A DNA stretch of 64,000 nucleotides from Longimicrobiales bacterium (GTDB taxonomy: Bacteria > Gemmatimonadota > Gemmatimonadetes > Longimicrobiales > Gaopeijiaceae), in NCBI GenBank assembly GCA_029245345.1, contig JAQWPM010000021.1:657911-721910 (forward strand). The letters are read 5' to 3'. The translations under genes were made by a program, and so were the position numbers. Below, in pieces: positions 17,353 to 26,607 of this stretch. Under the pieces are notes generated by a model. That model did not search any database. It worked only from the letters and a program-made list of their open reading frames with translations, and was not told the origin of the DNA. Each line of letters begins with the position of its first letter. The first letter of the stretch is position 1.

Positions 17353-18756
17353 ATGCACTTCCGACACTCACAGCGCGCGGCCATGACGGTCTTCGCGTTA
17401 TCCGCAGCCGTCTTAGCGGCGGACGCAAGCGCACAGACACTAGGGTCTCTGCCCTCGACCCCCTGGTGGGAAGAACTGCGCGATGAAACGCTGACCGAGC
17501 TGCTGCAAACGGCCATGGCGGAAAACGGAGACCTCGACGCAGCAGTCGCCCGGATGCTTCAGGCCGATGCCGCCGCGGACCGCGCGAGGGCAATCTTGCT
17601 GCCTTCCGTGTCGCTCGACGGCCAGGCGACCACCGGGCCGCTCGATGGTCTGGGTTTCCAGTTTGGCGGTATTCCACGTGGAGAGGGCGGGAGTCCGACT
17701 CTGCCGTCCCTCTACTACACGGGTTCCGCGAACGCTCGCGCACGCTATCGGCTCAGCTCTTGGGGTTCGGAATACCGAACGCTTAAGGCCAGCCGACTTG
17801 AGGCGAGCGCGAGCCGCGGCGATGAAGATGGTGTGGCACTCGATCTCGTAGGCCAGGTGGCACAGACCTACCTCGACGTCCTGTCCGCGGCCGGTCAGGT
17901 CGAGGTGATCGCCCGACAGTTAGAGGTTGGGGAGCAACTCACGGAAGTCTCCCAATTCCGATACGAGCGCGGAGAAGCAACGGCACTGGAAGTCCTACAA
18001 CAGAGACAGCAGCTCGCAACACTGGGCGCGACCCTCCCGCCGGCTCAAGTAGAACTCCGGTTGGCGCAGGCGCGGCTCGAAACACTACTCGGCAGAGATC
18101 CGGCGCGCACATCTGTAGACTTCTCAGCCGAACTACCGCCGGTCCCCATGGCTAGCGCCTCGATTTCGAGCTTCGACCCGCTCGGACGCCCCGATTTCCG
18201 CGGCGCCGTGAACCGGTCGGAAGCAGCCGACGAAAGGGTCTCGGCGGCGAAGTGGAGCGTGCTTCCTACGGTGGATCTCTCCGCCAACACGGGCTCACAG
18301 TTTTTCAGAAGCCTTGCGACGACCACACAATCGACGTGGGGGGCCTCACTCACCGTGTCACTTCCTATCTGGGACGGGCTGGATCGCTCGGGGCGTGTCC
18401 GTGAAGCCTCGGCCAACGCCCGTGCGGCCCGATCCTCTCTCGAGCAGCGTCGTCTGGACGCCCAGGGCGAGGTCGTATCGGCCCGAATTCAACAAGAGGG
18501 CCAGCAGCGCCAGCTGTCCGCTCTGCGCGACCAGCTCGACGCCTCCGAGCGTGCCTTCGAGGAGTCGCGGCGCCGCTACCTCGCCGGACTGGCCACGGTA
18601 CTCGATGTCCTGAACGCGATGAATGGGATGCAGCAGGCTGAGCTAGGTGTGATCCGGACACAACGCATCGCGCTGGCATCCTGGATCCAACTTCGACAAG
18701 CAGTCGGCGGCCCCTGGACCCAGGGTCTGCGCCGACGCCTCCTGGAGTCGTCATGA
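17353..18756 (+). CDS. TolC-family outer-membrane efflux protein
   Basis: I place the start at ATG 17353 (MHFRHSQRAAMTVFALSAAV, signal peptide to DASAQ); ATG 17383 is an alternative. The 467-residue protein has the two-fold helical repeat of outer-membrane efflux channels: long coiled-coil helices at about 80-200 and 320-440, with FRYERGEATALEVLQQRQ in the first and RYLAGLATVLDVLNAMNGMQQ in the second. It exports substrates through the outer membrane in complex with the adaptor and RND pump encoded next. Its TGA overlaps the ATG of the adaptor gene (ATGA). Confidence 0.92.
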   Translation: MHFRHSQRAAMTVFALSAAVLAADASAQTLGSLPSTPWWEELRDETLTELLQTAMAENGDLDAAVARMLQADAAADRARAILLPSVSLDGQATTGPLDGLGFQFGGIPRGEGGSPTLPSLYYTGSANARARYRLSSWGSEYRTLKASRLEASASRGDEDGVALDLVGQVAQTYLDVLSAAGQVEVIARQLEVGEQLTEVSQFRYERGEATALEVLQQRQQLATLGATLPPAQVELRLAQARLETLLGRDPARTSVDFSAELPPVPMASASISSFDPLGRPDFRGAVNRSEAADERVSAAKWSVLPTVDLSANTGSQFFRSLATTTQSTWGASLTVSLPIWDGLDRSGRVREASANARAARSSLEQRRLDAQGEVVSARIQQEGQQRQLSALRDQLDASERAFEESRRRYLAGLATVLDVLNAMNGMQQAELGVIRTQRIALASWIQLRQAVGGPWTQGLRRRLLESS

Positions 18757-19904
18757 ACTGGAAACGCAATAAGGCGGCCCTACCGCTAATCATTGTCCTC
18801 TCGGCCTTCCTGGCGGCCTTCGGGCTCGTGATGATGGCGCCCGATTCGGAAGCCGTTGTGCCGACCCGGGCTCTCCCGGCCGTCGCCACCACGATCGTCG
18901 AGAGCGACGCCGTCCGATCGACTGTTGTCGCGAGCGGAGTCGCATCTCCCGCGCGTGAGATCACGATCATTCCGGAAGTCTCCGGCCGCGTCGTGTTGAT
19001 GTCGCCCTCGCTCGTCCCGGGCGGTGTGGTAAGGGCGGGTGACGTACTCACCCGAATCGAAGCGCGTGCCTACGAGCTCGCAGTCGAACAGCAGCGGGGG
19101 CAGGTGCGCAGCGCTGAGCTGGAGCTGGAGATCGAAGCGGCCCGCCAGGAAACTGCTCGCGAGGAATGGAAGATCCTCGGCAACGGGGGAGAACCTTCTC
19201 CGCTCGTGCTTCGCGAGAGCCAGCGTGCGGCGGCCGAAATGAACCTGGCGTCAAGCAGAAGTGGGCTGGCTCGCGCGGAACTCGAGCTCGAGCGCACGGT
19301 GATTAGGGCGCCTTTCAACGCGTCTGTGGTCGAGGAGTCCGTCGACGTAGGCCAAGTCGTCGGTCCGCAGAGCACGATTGCGCGCCTCGTAGGGACCGAC
19401 CAACTCAGAATCACTCTCTCCGTGCGGATCGAAGACCTCGCGCTCATCGACCTCCCTGAGAATGGGCAGGAAGGGAGCCCGGTAACCATCCGCCAGCGGC
19501 TCCGGACGGGTGAGCACGTCGAGCGCCAGGGGACCGTCGTCGGCCTTGTCGATCGACTGAACCCGCAAACCCGTAGGGCGGAGCTCGTGGTCCTCGTCGA
19601 TGACCCGCTCAACCCGAACGGGGGCCTGCCCTTACTGCCCGGATCAAGCGTCGAGGGGGTGATCGAAGGACGTGTTCTCGACTCCGTCGTGCGGGTGCCC
19701 CGCGCCGCAGTATACGACGGCAATACCGTGTGGGTGGTCTCGCCGGAAGGCGTGCTGGAGAAGCGTGTGTTCGAGCCGGTCTGGGGAGACGACGATGCTC
19801 TGTTCGTCCGCGAAGGCCTCTCCGCAGGTGAGGTTCTGGTGACCAGTCCGTTGAGCTCTCCGGTCGAAGGAACACCGGTGCTCGTGATCGAGGGCGGCGT
19901 ATGA
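18753..19904 (+). CDS. RND efflux periplasmic adaptor (HlyD/MFP family)
   Basis: The 383-residue protein has an N-terminal membrane anchor (about 8-28). A biotinyl-lipoyl half follows (GRVVLMSPSLVPGGVVRAGD), then a coiled coil (about 105-175), then the second lipoyl half (VIRAPFNASVVEESVDVGQVV, beginning at about 187) and beta-barrel and membrane-proximal domains. It links the inner-membrane RND pump to TolC. Both ends overlap the neighbouring genes by four bases, so the three proteins are translated together. Confidence 0.92.
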   Translation: MNWKRNKAALPLIIVLSAFLAAFGLVMMAPDSEAVVPTRALPAVATTIVESDAVRSTVVASGVASPAREITIIPEVSGRVVLMSPSLVPGGVVRAGDVLTRIEARAYELAVEQQRGQVRSAELELEIEAARQETAREEWKILGNGGEPSPLVLRESQRAAAEMNLASSRSGLARAELELERTVIRAPFNASVVEESVDVGQVVGPQSTIARLVGTDQLRITLSVRIEDLALIDLPENGQEGSPVTIRQRLRTGEHVERQGTVVGLVDRLNPQTRRAELVVLVDDPLNPNGGLPLLPGSSVEGVIEGRVLDSVVRVPRAAVYDGNTVWVVSPEGVLEKRVFEPVWGDDDALFVREGLSAGEVLVTSPLSSPVEGTPVLVIEGGV

Positions 19905-22900
19905 CGGACCTGGATTTGCAGACCGAGCGCGGCCCGATCGCATGGATGGCGAAGAACCCGGTCGCCGCCAACCTCTTGATGTTCATGATCCTGTTGGGTG
20001 GCCTGCTCGCCACCTTGGGTCTGAAGCAGGAAGTGTTCCCCGCCTTCGATCTGGACCTGATCACAGTTTCGGTACCGTACCCCGGCGCCAGCCCTGTTGA
20101 CGTCGAGCAGGGAATCATCCTGGCCGTAGAAGATGCGGTTTCTGCCATAGAAGGGGTGAAGCGGGTCACCTCGGTGGCCCGGGAAGGCTCCGGATCCGTC
20201 TCGATCGAGCTCCTGCTTGGGGCGGACCAAGACCGGGTCCTAGCCGATGTCACCAACCTGGTGAACCGGATCACATCATTCCCCGGCGACGTTGAGCGGC
20301 CCACGATCGCCGCAGCGGGCCGGCGGCAGCCCGTAATCTCCCTGATCCTCTCCGGTGATCAGGACCTGGCCACCCTGCAGTCGTTAGCCGAGACGGTTAG
20401 AGGCGAACTACTGGGCCTGAACGGCATTACCCAGATCGACCTGTCGGGCACGCGCCCGCTGGAGTTCAGTATCGAGGTGCCTCGAGAGGAGCTCGAAGCC
20501 TACGGGTTCACGCTCGATGAAATCGCCCAACAGATCCGTCAGGCCTCGGTCGATCTGCCCGGCGGTGAAATCGAGACCGCGGGTGGCGAGGTCCTGGTCC
20601 GCGTCGTCGATCGTCGTCGTCAGGCCGAAGGCTTTGAAAACATCGTCATCCGGGCCGAGGCCAATGGCGGAGAGCTCAGGGTCGGTGACCTCGCCACGGT
20701 AAAGGACGGATTTCGTGACACCGACCAAGCGCTCTTCTTCAATGGCCAGCCGGCCGTACAACTCGTGGTCTCCCGCGTGGGCAATCAGACACCGACGGAG
20801 ATCGCCACGACGGTAAAGGCATACGCTGAAGAGCTGGCGCTGAGACTCCCGGAACCGATCAACGTCTCGACCTGGAACGACGACTCTGAGGTGCTCAGGG
20901 CCCGCATCGATCTCCTTATTCGGAACGCCGCACTCGGACTGGTGCTCGTCCTGATCCTGCTTGGGCTCTTCCTCAACCACGGGCTGGCCGGATGGGTCGC
21001 TCTCGGCATCCCGATCTCATTCTTCGGCGCATTCCTAGCAATGCTGCCGGTCGATCTCTCCATCAACGTCATCACGCTGTTCGCGCTCATCGTGACGCTC
21101 GGGCTCGTCGTGGACGACGCGATCGTCGTGGGAGAGAACATCTACTCGTATCGATCTCGGGGAATGGACCGAGTACAGGCGGCCATCCTCGGGGCTCGGG
21201 AGATGGCGGTGCCCGTGACGTTCTCGGTGCTGACGACAATGGTGGCCTTCGCCCCGTTGCTCTTCGTCCCTGGCGTCACCGGAAAGATCTTCCGCCTGAT
21301 TCCGCTGGTTGTAATCGCTGTGCTCTTCTTCTCGCTTATCGAGTCGTTCTTCATCTTGCCGGCTCACCTGGCACACGGCCGTGAGGGGCAGCCAGGACGC
21401 TTTGACAAGTGGTTCGCGCCGATCGACCGCGCACAGAATCGAGTCAGTGGCTGGCTCGCCGACTTCACCGAACGACGCTACTTGCCGACGCTGCGTCAGG
21501 CCGTCGAAGCGCGCTACGTGACCGTCGCCATCGCCACGGCGCTGCTCATGATGACGATCGGAGCTGTGGGCGCTGGTTTCGTACCCTTCAACTTCTTCCC
21601 GCCGATCCCGGGGGACGTGGTCAGTGCGAGCGCTCGCCTCCCCTATGGCACGAACATTGAGAATACGCGTCGGGTTCAGGCCGAATTGGAGCGAGGCCTC
21701 CAGGCTGCGGTGGAGGCGGCGGGAGGAGAGGACGTGGTCCGCGGAGTCATATCGCGTCTCGGTTCCGGATCTGGTGGTCAGAGCGCCGCGGGTGGCGGGA
21801 GTCATCTGGTTTCGGTGGAGGTCGCACTCGTCCCTTCGGGCGAACGCGATTTCGACGCCGTAGACTTCGAGTCCTGGTGGCGTGACGCGCTGCCGCCCCT
21901 CCCCGGCGTCGAGGTCGTAAAGATCAGCGGCACCTCCACGCAGGGACCCAGCGCTGGGTCCGCGGTTGGTGTCGAACTCAGTCACGTCGACAACGAGAAA
22001 CTCGCGGCGGCTTCTCAGCTTCTCGCGACCAGTCTGCGTGACTTCCCCTCCCTGGTGAACGTCGACAACAGCTACACGGACGGGAAGCCACAGCTCGACT
22101 TCAGGCTGAGGGATGAAGCGCGGGCCTGGGGTTTGACCAGCTCGGACGTCGCTCGTGCCATCCGCTCGGCGTTCTTCGGGGCTGAAGCGTTGCGCGAACA
22201 GCGCGGTCGCAACGAGGTCCGGGTCATGGTGCGCCTTCCGGAAGAGCAGCGCACTTCGGAGAACGACATCGAACAGCTTCTGGTCGGACTCCCTCAGGGA
22301 GGGACCGTGCCACTCGCCTATGTGGCCGACGTCGCGCGCGGGCGGTCACCTACTGAGATATCTCGGGAGGAAGGTCGCCGAACTGTGACCGTGTCAGCTG
22401 AGCTGGCTCCGGGTGTCGCGTCTTCGCGCCCCGCGATCACAGCCCTTACCCGCAGTGTCTTCCCCAAGCTTCGAGAGCAATTCCCGGGACTGGAGACCCG
22501 TTTCTCAGGACAACAGCAGGAACTCAACGAGAGCCTGAGTTCTCTGGGCCCGATGTACCTGGTGGCCATGCTCATCATGTTCTCAATGATCGCCATTCCG
22601 TTCCGGAGCTACATGCAGCCGCTGGTCGTGATGTCAGCGGTGCCGTTCGGCGTCGTCGGGGCGATCCTGGGTCACCTCATCATGGGCTTCGAACTCAGCA
22701 TGGTGAGCGCCTTCGGCATCATCGCCCTGTCAGGGATCGTGGTGAACGACTCCCTCGTACTCGTAGACTCGGTAAATCGATGCAGGGCCGACGGGATGGG
22801 TCTAGTGGAGGCTGTCATGGCGGGGAGCGCACGGCGCGTCCGGCCGATTCTACTTACTTCTCTCACGACGTTCATCGGCTTGGCTCCCATGATCGTCGAG

Positions 22901-23086
22901 CAGTCCTCAGCTGCACGCTTCCTGGTTCCCATGGCGATTAGCCTCGGATTCGGGGCCTTGTTCGTGACGGTAATCGCGCTCCTAGTCGTGCCCGCCCTCT
23001 ACGTTATCGTGGAGGATCTGCGCGCTTGGGCCTCGTCTCCCGCCGTGGTCAGGGAGCACAGTCAGGTAGCAGCCGGGGCGGACTGA
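19901..23086 (+). CDS. RND-type multidrug/solute efflux permease
   Basis: The 1061-residue protein has the AcrB layout: an N-terminal helix, a porter domain, six helices, a second porter domain and six more helices. The conserved proton-relay Asp pair lies in LGLVVDDAIVVGENIY (about 405-406). Another signature is FPGDVERPTI, and the second half has SGIVVNDSLVLVDSVNR. The family is closest to the acriflavin-resistance/efflux permeases that take up substrates from the periplasm. It is the last gene of the tolC-adaptor-pump operon; no local regulator is seen. Confidence 0.93.
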   Translation: MTDLDLQTERGPIAWMAKNPVAANLLMFMILLGGLLATLGLKQEVFPAFDLDLITVSVPYPGASPVDVEQGIILAVEDAVSAIEGVKRVTSVAREGSGSVSIELLLGADQDRVLADVTNLVNRITSFPGDVERPTIAAAGRRQPVISLILSGDQDLATLQSLAETVRGELLGLNGITQIDLSGTRPLEFSIEVPREELEAYGFTLDEIAQQIRQASVDLPGGEIETAGGEVLVRVVDRRRQAEGFENIVIRAEANGGELRVGDLATVKDGFRDTDQALFFNGQPAVQLVVSRVGNQTPTEIATTVKAYAEELALRLPEPINVSTWNDDSEVLRARIDLLIRNAALGLVLVLILLGLFLNHGLAGWVALGIPISFFGAFLAMLPVDLSINVITLFALIVTLGLVVDDAIVVGENIYSYRSRGMDRVQAAILGAREMAVPVTFSVLTTMVAFAPLLFVPGVTGKIFRLIPLVVIAVLFFSLIESFFILPAHLAHGREGQPGRFDKWFAPIDRAQNRVSGWLADFTERRYLPTLRQAVEARYVTVAIATALLMMTIGAVGAGFVPFNFFPPIPGDVVSASARLPYGTNIENTRRVQAELERGLQAAVEAAGGEDVVRGVISRLGSGSGGQSAAGGGSHLVSVEVALVPSGERDFDAVDFESWWRDALPPLPGVEVVKISGTSTQGPSAGSAVGVELSHVDNEKLAAASQLLATSLRDFPSLVNVDNSYTDGKPQLDFRLRDEARAWGLTSSDVARAIRSAFFGAEALREQRGRNEVRVMVRLPEEQRTSENDIEQLLVGLPQGGTVPLAYVADVARGRSPTEISREEGRRTVTVSAELAPGVASSRPAITALTRSVFPKLREQFPGLETRFSGQQQELNESLSSLGPMYLVAMLIMFSMIAIPFRSYMQPLVVMSAVPFGVVGAILGHLIMGFELSMVSAFGIIALSGIVVNDSLVLVDSVNRCRADGMGLVEAVMAGSARRVRPILLTSLTTFIGLAPMIVEQSSAARFLVPMAISLGFGALFVTVIALLVVPALYVIVEDLRAWASSPAVVREHSQVAAGAD

Positions 23087-23129
23087 CAGGCTGACTGGCC
23101 GTTCGACCGCTGGTAGATCGAAGCTGCCC

Positions 23130-23243
23130 TCAGTCCTCCTTCAACACCTCGACCGGGTCAATCCGTGTGGCCCGCCCCGCCGGCACCAGACAAGCAACCC
23201 ATGTGACGACCAACATGAAATGACCCCATGGAGAAAGGGGGAC
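23130..23243 (-). pseudogene. C-terminal remnant of a MacB/FtsX-type ABC permease
   Basis: On the minus strand a start-less frame reads WGHFMLVVTWVACLVPAGRA, then TRIDPVEVLKED and stop (TGA at 23130-23132). The tail V-P-A-x-R-A-x-R-x-D-P-V-x-V-L-x-x-E is diagnostic of the last cytoplasmic residues of MacB/ADOP-type permeases, after the final membrane helix. The other roughly 800 residues are missing. The gene was therefore almost completely removed. Confidence 0.75.
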
Positions 23244-23396
23244 ACGTGCGGAACGTCGTCATTAGAACAGATCCAGTGCTTTGGGACGCCGGAGGACTAC
23301 CGAACGGCACTGGAAGCGCTGTGGGACGGTGGACAGCTCGGCCGCTACCCCGTTTGGCTCGAGGCAATGTGGTTCCAAGACCATGGATTTGGTTAA
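23220..23396 (+). other. short open frame of 58 codons, possible gene remnant
   Basis: Plus-strand ATG 23220 to TAA 23394-23396 encodes 58 residues. The second half (TPEDYRTALEALWDGGQLGR, then YPVWLEAMWFQDHGFG) looks protein-like and is rich in Trp and Tyr. The first residues overlap the opposite-strand permease remnant, and the frame stays open upstream of the ATG. I do not recognise the family. It may be the tail of another lost gene or a small protein; no good Shine-Dalgarno is visible. Confidence 0.35.
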
Positions 23397-23438
23397 CTTC
23401 ACGACTCCAGACCTAACCCGTTATCACAGGGAGAACCC

Positions 23439-23678
23439 GTGCGCTCGGAAGCCCAAATCATCGAACTCCTCGTGGAGAAGTACGGAGTGGAGAGGGACCA
23501 AGTCTCACCCGACGCCGTCATGTTAGATATGGGTCTCGATTCTCTCTCAGTGGCAGAGTTGGTCTTCGACATTGAGGACCTCTTCGACATCGTCCTGATG
23601 GAGGAAGACGTAGACTTCTCGACCTTCGGTGACGCGGTGGCACTTGTGGACCGGCACCTTGAGTCCAAGGACCCGTAA
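23439..23678 (+). CDS. acyl carrier protein 1
   Basis: GTG 23439 follows AGGGAG. The 79-residue acidic protein has the ACP four-helix pattern with the phosphopantetheine Ser in GLDSLSVAEL (S35). It lies 3 bases before a ketosynthase gene, so acyl chains carried here are likely elongated by that enzyme. It is distinct from the second ACP at 26284, which carries the same GLDSLS core, and neither lies in a usual fab operon. Confidence 0.92.
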   Translation: MRSEAQIIELLVEKYGVERDQVSPDAVMLDMGLDSLSVAELVFDIEDLFDIVLMEEDVDFSTFGDAVALVDRHLESKDP

Positions 23679-23681
23679 AGA

Positions 23682-24917
23682 GTGTCGCCGCGCGACGTCG
23701 TCATCACAGGCATGGGTTTCGTCACCCCCCACGGCGACAACGCCGACACTGTCTTCGAGCGTGTCTTCGCCGGGGAATCGGTCATACGCCGAGTCCGATC
23801 CGGCCGGGAACAACTGGCCGGCGACGTCCTGCTGGGCATAGCCGACTGGCACCCCCATGAAGACGTCATGCCCATCCAGAAAGTGGTGATGGACCCGGTG
23901 GCACAGATGGCCACAGTAGCTGCCCGGCGGGCGCTGACCCAGGCCGGCCTCTTAGACGAGGAACGGATCCTGGGCAATGCCGGCATCTACATGGGATGTG
24001 GGGTCGGAGGGGCGGAGACGAATGAGCAGGCATACCTGGCCTACCACACTTCGGACGTTCGCCGAGCCAAACCCACCATCGTGCCACGCATCATGCCCAG
24101 CGCAGCGACTGCTCACATTTCCATGGGCTTCGGGATCCGTGGGCCGTCCCACACCTACTCCGCAGCGTGCGCCTCTTCGGCCGCGGCGTTGGGTGAAGCC
24201 TTCCGTGCGGTGCGCGATGGGTACCTAGACTGTGCTCTGGCCGGCGGAGCAGAGGCTATGCTCGCCGGGGGGGTTGTCATAGCCTGGGAGGCACTGGGGG
24301 TCCTCGCGAAAGAGCACCCCGACGGGCCCCAAGCCTCCGTCCGCCCTTTCGATGAGGCGAGGACCGGCTTCGCCTTGGCGGAGGGCGCGGGGGTTCTCAT
24401 CTTGGAGACGCGCGAACATGCACGTGCTCGGGGTGCGACTTCTTTGGGGGAGATCGTGGGCTATGGTGCCAGTAGCGATGCACACAACCTGACCCAACCC
24501 CATCCGGACGGTCAGGCACAGTGCATCAGCGCCGCCCTGTCGGATGCCGGTCTCCCGCCGGAGGCCATCGGGCACATCAACGCGCATGCCACAGGTACAC
24601 AGGTCGGGGACAAGGTGGAGATCGACGCAATCAAAAAGGTCTTCGGGAGCCACGCATATCGCATCCCAATCAGCGCCACCAAGTCCATGCATGGCCACCT
24701 TGTAGGCGCAGCGGGCGCGGTAGAGTTAGGGCTAACACTCATCGGGCTAGCCCGTGGGCGGGTCCCTCCTACCGCGAACCTGACCAATCCAGATGCGGCC
24801 TGCGATCTGGACTGCGTGCCGTTGGAGGGTCGTTCGGTGCCGGGACTCGAGTACGCACTCTCGAATTCCTTTGCTTTTGGCGGGTCGAACGTCAGCCTGG
24901 TGGTTCGGCGAGCGTGA
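23682..24917 (+). CDS. beta-ketoacyl-ACP synthase (FabF-like) 1
   Basis: GTG 23682 gives 411 residues. The Cys-His-His triad of elongating ketosynthases is intact: C163 in SAACASSAAAL, H302 in INAHATGT and H339 in KSMHGHLVGAAG. The C-terminal NSFAFGGSN is also present. It condenses an acyl unit with malonyl-ACP. It is paired with ACP1 and faces a second, clearly related ketosynthase (25046-26275) that has the same AGGAEA and RPFD..RTG blocks. Confidence 0.93.
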   Translation: MSPRDVVITGMGFVTPHGDNADTVFERVFAGESVIRRVRSGREQLAGDVLLGIADWHPHEDVMPIQKVVMDPVAQMATVAARRALTQAGLLDEERILGNAGIYMGCGVGGAETNEQAYLAYHTSDVRRAKPTIVPRIMPSAATAHISMGFGIRGPSHTYSAACASSAAALGEAFRAVRDGYLDCALAGGAEAMLAGGVVIAWEALGVLAKEHPDGPQASVRPFDEARTGFALAEGAGVLILETREHARARGATSLGEIVGYGASSDAHNLTQPHPDGQAQCISAALSDAGLPPEAIGHINAHATGTQVGDKVEIDAIKKVFGSHAYRIPISATKSMHGHLVGAAGAVELGLTLIGLARGRVPPTANLTNPDAACDLDCVPLEGRSVPGLEYALSNSFAFGGSNVSLVVRRA

Positions 24918-25045
24918 GCGCGCAGCGCTCCACCGAGGGCATGGGAGTGAAGGTCCACCAACGATCCGGCTCGTCGGGAGTACCCCGCTTCGTGGCCGCC
25001 CCGTGGGAAATCATCAATACCGCGGCCTTCCTACAGTGGTCGCCG
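24918..25045. other. gap between the two convergent ketosynthase genes
   Basis: These 128 bases separate the 3' ends of the two KS genes. No clear terminator hairpin with a T-run is present. A plus-strand frame continues through, but its product looks random. This gap is the symmetry centre of the mirrored ACP-KS / KS-ACP arrangement. Confidence 0.4.
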
Positions 25046-26275
25046 CTATACCCTGGAGAACACCAACGCCGCATTCGTTCCGCCGAACGCGAAAGAATTG
25101 GAGAGCGCAAAACGTAGCCCTTCCACTTCCCTACCGACGAGGGGTACGCAGTCGAGCGGACAGTCGGGATCGGGATGCGTGAGGTTTGCAGTCGGCGGAA
25201 TCCGTCCGCGCTGAAGCGCCAAGGCCGTCCAAACCGCCTCCATCGCGCCGGTCGCGCCGACGAGGTGCCCGTGCGCTCCCTTGGATGAACTGACCGGAAG
25301 AGTCTCGGCATGCGCACCGAACGTCGTCTTTATCGCATTCCACTCGACACGGTCTCCAGCAGGTGTGCCGGTAGCGTGAGCGTTGACATATCCGATATCT
25401 CGAGCATCCAACGTGGCATCGGCCAGCGCGCGCCGCATGGCCATCACCTGCCCCTCCTCCAGCGGCTCCGTGAGGTTGTGGGCGTCGCTGGACATCCCGA
25501 AACCCACGATCTCCACCAATGCATCCCCTCCACGTGCCGAGAGAGACTCTTCGCTTTCCAGAATCAGCACGGCGGCACCTTCACCCAGGACCATGCCGGT
25601 CCGCCCCGCGTCGAAAGGGCGGCAGGTGGCCTCGGGGCCGTCAGCATGCTCCGACGCTAGCGCACCCAGTCCCATCCAGGCACCAACCGTCCCCTCGTTG
25701 AGCTGCGCCTCGGCCCCCCCCGCTACGACGGTATGCAGATATCCGTCACGGATGGCGCGAAAACCCTCTCCCAGCGCCACCGCGGAGGAGACGCACGCCA
25801 ACGAGTAGGACAGGGATGGGCCAGTAATCCCGCACTCCATCGAGACATGACAGGCCGGGCCGTTGGCCATGATCATGGCGATCGTGGCGGCCCGAGAGCG
25901 CCGGGACGCGAAGTAACGCCGGTAGTGCTCCTCCAAAACCTCGGATCCTCCAAGCCCGGAACCGATATAGACCCCCGCCTCTCTGGCCCACTCTTCCCGC
26001 GAGCCGAGTCCTGCAGCTTCCAGCGCCGTACCCGCAGAAAGAACCGCCATCTGGGTCGCCCGCGCCATAAGACGCGCCTTCACGCGGGGTACGGATCCGT
26101 CCACGTGGTAGACAGCAGGCGCGACGATCGCATCACTCCCTGGCATACCCGAATCAGAGGTCACTCTCCCCACCGCGACATCGCCCGCATAGAGGCGGTC
26201 GAATGCGACGGAAACGTCGTTACCCAGAGGCGAAATCAATCCCAGGCCCGAGACGAAGACCCTACGCCGGTCCAT
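25046..26275 (-). CDS. beta-ketoacyl-ACP synthase (FabF-like) 2
   Basis: The 409-residue ketosynthase has an intact triad: C161 in SLACVSSAVAL, H300 in VNAHATGT and H337 in SKGAHGHLVGATG. It ends NSFAFGGTNAALVF. The residue before the active Cys region and the substrate-channel residues differ from KS1, so the two may act at different chain lengths. The ACP2 stop lies 8 bases upstream and KS2 is translated after it. KS1 and KS2 point toward each other. Confidence 0.93.
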   Translation of the reverse strand: MDRRRVFVSGLGLISPLGNDVSVAFDRLYAGDVAVGRVTSDSGMPGSDAIVAPAVYHVDGSVPRVKARLMARATQMAVLSAGTALEAAGLGSREEWAREAGVYIGSGLGGSEVLEEHYRRYFASRRSRAATIAMIMANGPACHVSMECGITGPSLSYSLACVSSAVALGEGFRAIRDGYLHTVVAGGAEAQLNEGTVGAWMGLGALASEHADGPEATCRPFDAGRTGMVLGEGAAVLILESEESLSARGGDALVEIVGFGMSSDAHNLTEPLEEGQVMAMRRALADATLDARDIGYVNAHATGTPAGDRVEWNAIKTTFGAHAETLPVSSSKGAHGHLVGATGAMEAVWTALALQRGRIPPTANLTHPDPDCPLDCVPLVGREVEGLRFALSNSFAFGGTNAALVFSRV

Positions 26276-26283
26276 AGCGGACC

Positions 26284-26553
26284 TCAGCCCTGCCGAGCCT
26301 GGATGAGGGAGTCCACGATGTTCACCGCTTCAGCCAGCGTGTCGAAAGTCGCCTGCTCGCTAGAGATCACGATGTGGTACTCCTCCTCCAATTCGCGGAT
26401 CAACTCGACTGCGGAGAGTGAGTCTAGGCCTATCGAAGCCAGCGTAGATTCGGGGGTGATATCACTAGACTTAGCACCGAATTCAGTGACCAGGAGTTGA
26501 TGGAGGAAGTCGTACGTGTTCAAAACAGAAAGACCATGACAAAATGGGACCAA
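26284..26553 (-). CDS. acyl carrier protein 2
   Basis: The start TTG 26553 is chosen because GGGGAGG lies six bases upstream; TTG 26523 (LNTYDFLHQLL) is an alternative that gives a more usual ACP length. The 89-residue form carries GLDSLSAVEL with S45 as the phosphopantetheine site. Helix 2 and 3 patterns (VELIRELEEEYHI, TLAEAVNIVDSLI) are those of FAS-type ACPs. It lies between an SDR gene upstream and KS2 downstream in one operon. Confidence 0.9.
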   Translation of the reverse strand: MVPFCHGLSVLNTYDFLHQLLVTEFGAKSSDITPESTLASIGLDSLSAVELIRELEEEYHIVISSEQATFDTLAEAVNIVDSLIQARQG

Positions 26554-26607
26554 GGGGCGCCTCCCCAGGAAAGATCGCCCCCATCGAGGTCCAAGTCACC
26601 CTTTCCT

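Noticed and set aside
24521..25117. Long plus-strand open frame covering the KS1 3' end and the KS gap
   Set aside because: Most of it is the other-frame shadow of KS1 and KS2; the part in the gap has no conserved sequence or start signal.
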